From positions 85,472 through 149,471 of the forward strand of contig QANZ01052689.1 of the NCBI GenBank assembly GCA_003254925.1: DNA of 64,000 nucleotides. Reading direction: 5' to 3'. The notes beneath the pieces are model-generated. The model was not told where the DNA came from, did no database searches, and saw nothing but the letters and a program-made list of their open reading frames with translations. The stretch comes from Chamaecrista fasciculata. Its lineage: Eukaryota; Streptophyta; Magnoliopsida; Fabales; Fabaceae. Positions 60,086-64,000 of the stretch are shown here, in pieces. Each line of letters opens with the position of its first letter. Within the stretch, counting starts at the first letter, position 1. The translations under genes were made by a program, and so were the position numbers.

Positions 60086-60998
60086 TCAATTCGAAAATCC
60101 AAGAAGATGTTCAATTAGAGAATTTAAGTTACAATAAGATGATCCTACTTCTTCCACAGCCTCCCTCGCCATCTTCCCAAGTTTTCTTGCTCTGTTTCTC
60201 ATTTCCTCTGCTTCTTCTCCTTCCATGGTCACTTTCACTGCCTTCACAATGGCATCCTTTTCTATGAAATCCTTCACTATCGTTGAATATTCCTTAACAC
60301 CCACGGCAACCCCAATTTTCAGGACTTGTGTCACAAACTTCTCATTGTAAAATTGTTCAGCATCCACAGGCCATGTCACCATAGGCACCCCTTGCACTTA
60401 TTGCTTCCATTATTGAATTCCATCCACAATGTGTCACGAATCCACCAATGGCTTCATGATCAAGAATCAACACTTGGGGTGCCCACCCTCCTATTATCAT
60501 TCCCTTCCCTTCTATTCTCTTCTCAAATCCTTCTGGAAGCCATTCAGGATTCTCATCATCATCTTCTTCTTCTTCTTCTTCTTCTTCTTTTCTGTTCTTC
60601 CTCACTACCCAGATGAAATCTTGGCCTGAAGCTTCCAAACCCATTGCTATCTCTTTGAGATGAGAATCTGGGAAGTCAGATCTGCTTCCAAAGCATACAT
60701 AAACAACAGAATTGGGTTTCTTGGAATCAAGCCACTTCAAGCACTCGTGTTCATCAATGGAAGCTTGCTTTCCTCTGTTTGCTTTTTCCTGAATGTCTCT
60801 GTTGCATAAAGAAACAGGACCTATAAGCCATGCTTTTCTTCCGTGTACATTCTTGTAATGATCTTCATACACCCCATCAAGTTCATAGAAACTGTTCACA
60901 GCCATTCCAAAGCTTCTCAACTCTGATTCCCTAGCAGCTTTTAATATTCTCGTAAAGTAATTTTCTTCGTCAGATAACAAATAAGGAGCCAAAACCAT
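60086..60998 (-). pseudogene. UGT73-type UDP-glycosyltransferase, truncated and frameshifted
   Basis: The minus strand reads the C-terminal two thirds of a family-1 plant [56 protein letters not shown], then the PSPG sugar-donor box ([23 protein letters not shown]). Such enzymes move glucose from UDP-glucose to small hydroxylated metabolites in the cytosol; this wording is closest to the UGT73 group. About 200 N-terminal residues, including the catalytic His, are absent: upstream of 60998 the sequence is unrelated AT-rich DNA. One extra base (T at 60392 or 60393 on the plus strand) shifts the frame right after the PSPG box; the rest ([18 protein letters not shown] to the end at LLGFSN) is in the other frame. 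An acidic run (about 15 Glu/Asp) lies before the PSPG box. Confidence 0.92.
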
Positions 60999-61856
60999 CC
61001 TTGTTTAATCTCGTTCCGGCCCGGGTAAATATTTATACATGTATTTTAGTTTTTATTAATTGTATATTTAAAAAAATACATAAAATATATACTTAATCTC
61101 AATTAAATCAATAATTTTTTAACAAATAAATAAAATTAAATGTTCTTAAAAAAACATCATTAAAGTGATCCAAAATTAATTTTTTAATTAATATATACAA
61201 GTTAAAAATTATATATAATGAATAAATAACTTAGATAATTCTTTGTACTTTTTTTTGTGTCTGCTGGTTTATTTCTTCTCTTTTGTATTTTGTCTTCCGT
61301 CACTATTAAACAAATTCACAAATTAACTACCATAGTTTTCCACTTAGAACCTCCATGTGTTGCTTTTAATATAAATATAAAATCTTCAAACATTCCATCT
61401 ACAAGATCTGGCGTATGGCTATGCTTCATCTTCCTTCCATTTTTTCTACTCAAATGACATTTTAATTCATTCAAGGAAGAGAAATCAGAGAGGAAGATAC
61501 ATGGCGTTCAAGGAAGAGAATACATGGAGTTTCAATAACATAAGCTCAGCTTTTACCCAAAAAAAAATAATGCTCTGTTTTACTAATGTGGGATGTGGCA
61601 CATTGTTGGATGTTGGATTTGATGAAAGGTCATGATTAAGCAAACTACAGCCAGAATGCACAGTTAAAAATTATAGTTGATTTCAGTGGGATGAACAGAA
61701 AAGAAAATTGCAAAGCATAATTATTTACCATATATGATACTGATTCGTCAATTTCATTAGAAGATTTAACTTAATACTTATATAAAATAATAATAGAAGA
61801 AACACAAAATAGTCTTCATTAAGCCCGTATGAGAATTTTAACGTAGCTAGCTTGAA
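60999..61856. other. AT-rich spacer left of the UGT break
   Basis: No gene. A short CCGGCCCGGG patch at 61015-61025 marks the junction where UGT homology stops. Confidence 0.5.
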
Positions 61857-61865
61857 TTAAATTTA

Positions 61866-62239
61866 GGCTTAAATGAACTTTTGGTCCCCTAACTTTCGTA
61901 AAGGTCTCAATTTGGTCCCTTAACTTTGTTTTGTTGCAATGTTGGTTCTCTAACTTTTGAAAACGTTTCACCGTTGGTCCCAAGTGCACTTTCAAGTCAT
62001 GAAAATGCCTCCCCATAATGGTTCTTTTTTAATCCACTTCACCCATATTTGTCATATCATCAGCCAACTCAGCTTCTCAGATTAGCACTAACGACAGATA
62101 ATAGATGGAAAAAGTGCACTTGGGACCAACAGTGAGACGTTTTCAAAAGTTAGTGGATCAAAATTGCAAAAAAGAAAAAAGTTAAGGAATCAAATTGAGA
62201 CCTTTGTAAAAGTCAAGGGACTAAAAGTGCACTTAAGCC
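61866..62239. mobile_element. MULE-type MITE with perfect 9-bp TSD, 374 bp
   Basis: Ends GGCTTAAATGAAC and GTGCACTTAAGCC (imperfect inverse). TSD TTAAATTTA at 61857-61865 and 62240-62248. Arms share 'ccctaactttcg'/'aaaagttag' words. Confidence 0.85.
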
Positions 62240-62409
62240 TTAAATTTATGTAAATCCTCTTAAGAAAGTGGATCACTTTCCTATATACATGTATATAAAA
62301 AAAAAATTCTTACAATATGAAAGTTCTATTTATCTTATTATTATATTTTGCAAAAATATAAATTGCAAATTCATGGCAAAGACAAGAAACATTAAAAATT
62401 TTAGATTAA

Positions 62410-62870
62410 AGGATCATTTTGGTCCTAAATGTATATGTCCAAATATTTATTTTGGTCTTTTATATTTTCAAAATATTTCATTTTGATCCCAAACTATTGA
62501 ATATGATCATAATTATCTTGTTTAAAGTTTGAATTTGACGAGCTCAAAACTACGTATTATTCTCAAAGAGTTGAGGTCAAATTGGTCCTGAAAGTAAATC
62601 GCTCATTTCATAGTCAAACAAACAAAATTGATCATATATCTCTCGTTTTAAGTTCGAATATGACAAATTCAGAGCTGAGTTAGCCTTAACAAGTACTTTA
62701 AACTTGAAATGAGAGACAATAGAAATATGACTAAATTCAATAGTTTGAGACTAAAATGAAACAGTTTGCTAATATTTAGGACCAATTTGAATATTTTGAA
62801 ACATAAAAGACCAAAATAAACATTAAAACATACATTTAAGACCAAAATAACCCTTTGACCCTAAAAGTAA
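62410..62870. mobile_element. MULE-like inverted-repeat element
   Basis: Arms 'aaggatcattttggtcctaaatg' (left) and the diverged complement 'catttaagaccaaaataaccctt' (right). Related to the insertion at 35265-35600. Termini not fixed. Confidence 0.55.
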
Positions 62871-63590
62871 AGTGATTACTATTTTTAAAATATGCAAAAT
62901 AAATATAGAGATTCTTTTGCCCAATAATCCAGTCTTGTACCAATTTATTCGACTTGTTATGAATCCTATCCATTTGTTATATTCGACTTTACATGCGGTG
63001 GAGATAATTACAAGTTAGGTAAAAGTAACATTTCCGCTTGTAAATTTTATATTAATTTTTAATTTCATTTTCAACGTTTTTTACTGTTAATTTTGTTCCA
63101 ATATTGCTTATTTTTGTTAATTTTATTCTTTAATCTTTCTTTAACAAAATATTAACAATAGATTCCATTTGATGAATAATATGTAATGAAAAATTAATAA
63201 AAAAAATTCAAATCCTAATTTATCAAATTAAAAAAACAAAACAACGTTTGAAAATTGACGTATCGTATAATAAGAGGATAGAATTTCAAAATTCAAATTT
63301 TGAAATCTAAAAATAAAACTATAGCCAACCCTCCGGATCTAAAAAGACTCAAATATACAAATAAGGTTTACATTATTTTAGGAAAATTTTAAATTTAAAT
63401 TTCAATAAAAAAAACCACAATTATCAAATAATAAAATTAGTAAATTAGTATATATAAAATGAATTAGTCTCAAAATATTTATAATTCAAACATTATATAA
63501 ACAAAGAAATAATTAAAATTGCATATAAAAAATACGTCAGACAAAAAAAATATAAAGCACGCACTCACCACTAGTATATATATAAAGATG
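62871..63590. other. AT-rich spacer
   Basis: No gene. 63050-63250 weakly resembles the 10121-10615 repeat family. Confidence 0.5.
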
Positions 63591-63749
63591 GGGTGAGTCT
63601 ATAATGCAAAGATACAATCTTGACATGGGATGCAAAGGCTGATTTGGCCTAATTTTAACCGTTAGATCTCATCTAACGGTTCTAAATATTCAATTGGAAA
63701 CCTGTTAAACAGGTAAAATATATATTTTTTAAAAATTAACATTTACCCC

Positions 63750-63860
63750 CAATCTGAAATCTGAAATTGTAATTTAATCCTGGTTAAAAGAAGCACAAAG
63801 GAGAGGAGAGGAAGACGAGTGAGTAGCCAAACCCCAAACCCTAAAACCCCAAACCCCAAA
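63750..63860. repeat. CCCTAAA-like degenerate telomere-type repeat
   Basis: 'aaaccccaaaccctaaaacccc' style run at 63828-63860, leading into the 62-bp repeat, as in the element at 52646-54314 read in reverse. Confidence 0.6.
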
Positions 63861-64000
63861 CATTCCAGTTTAGTCCCAAATCCTCAAAATAAAATTGTAA
63901 AATGTCCCAAAACTCTTCCAAACATTCCAGTTTAGTCCCAAATCCTCAAAATAAAATTGTAAAATGTCCCAAAACTCTTCCAAACATTCCAGTTTAGTCC
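63861..64000. repeat. 62-bp tandem repeat, cut by the window end
   Basis: Copies at 63861-63922 and 63923-63984, identical as read, plus 16 bp of a third. Unit starts CATTCCAGTTTAGTCCC and ends CTCTTCCAAA. The unit matches the inner arm of the MULE-type element at 52935-53010, so another element of that family probably starts here and continues past the window. Confidence 0.9.

Noticed and set aside
60082..60629. Plus-strand S/L-rich frames
   Set aside because: Antisense shadows of the UGT pseudogene, including the acidic run read as leucine/phenylalanine.

Overview
This 64-kb window is nuclear DNA of a flowering plant, very probably a eudicot. The genes are split by GT-AG introns and code for plant families (GRAS regulator, plant lipid-transfer-like proteins, UGT73-type glycosyltransferase). 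The DNA is AT-rich, and most of it is transposon remnant: Copia, LTR fragments, Helitrons, and MULE, hAT and Harbinger non-autonomous elements. The species cannot be named from the sequence alone. I see no rRNA, tRNA or CRISPR array, and no operon logic.

Left part (1-24 kb): an old LTR fragment and a Harbinger-type element precede a small tandem family of secreted cysteine-rich lipid-transfer-like genes, all on the minus strand. Two copies are intact with three exons each (8289-4066 and 23039-20737). A third, between them, is a broken exon-1 copy (about 17360-17060). The introns and spacers hold LTR remnants, a LINE fragment, a tandem run of three small Helitrons and several TIR elements, many with readable target-site duplications (TSDs).

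Middle (24.7-31.5 kb): a complete 15-exon gene for MUS81, the crossover-junction endonuclease. Its exons join in frame to 664 residues. It is the best-defined housekeeping gene here.

Right part (32-64 kb): a three-level nest of DNA transposons (34.2-36.95 kb); an intact SCL3-like GRAS gene (38925-40292); a decayed minus-strand Copia retrotransposon (43037-47630); and a second SCL3-like GRAS copy (50712-57477). This second copy uses three reading frames at its 5' end and is interrupted by 4.27 kb of transposon-derived sequence bounded by GT and AG. Then come a reverse Helitron, a MULE with a perfect 9-bp TSD, a 5'-truncated and frameshifted UGT73 pseudogene, and a 62-bp tandem repeat running off the window end.

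The genes do not form a pathway; the themes are tandem duplication with decay and dense transposon insertion. I found no convincing wholly new molecular system. The most unusual signals are the transposon-filled interruption of the second GRAS gene, a 21-nt match to U2 snRNA kept in all copies of the lipid-transfer gene block, and the end-to-end Helitrons.
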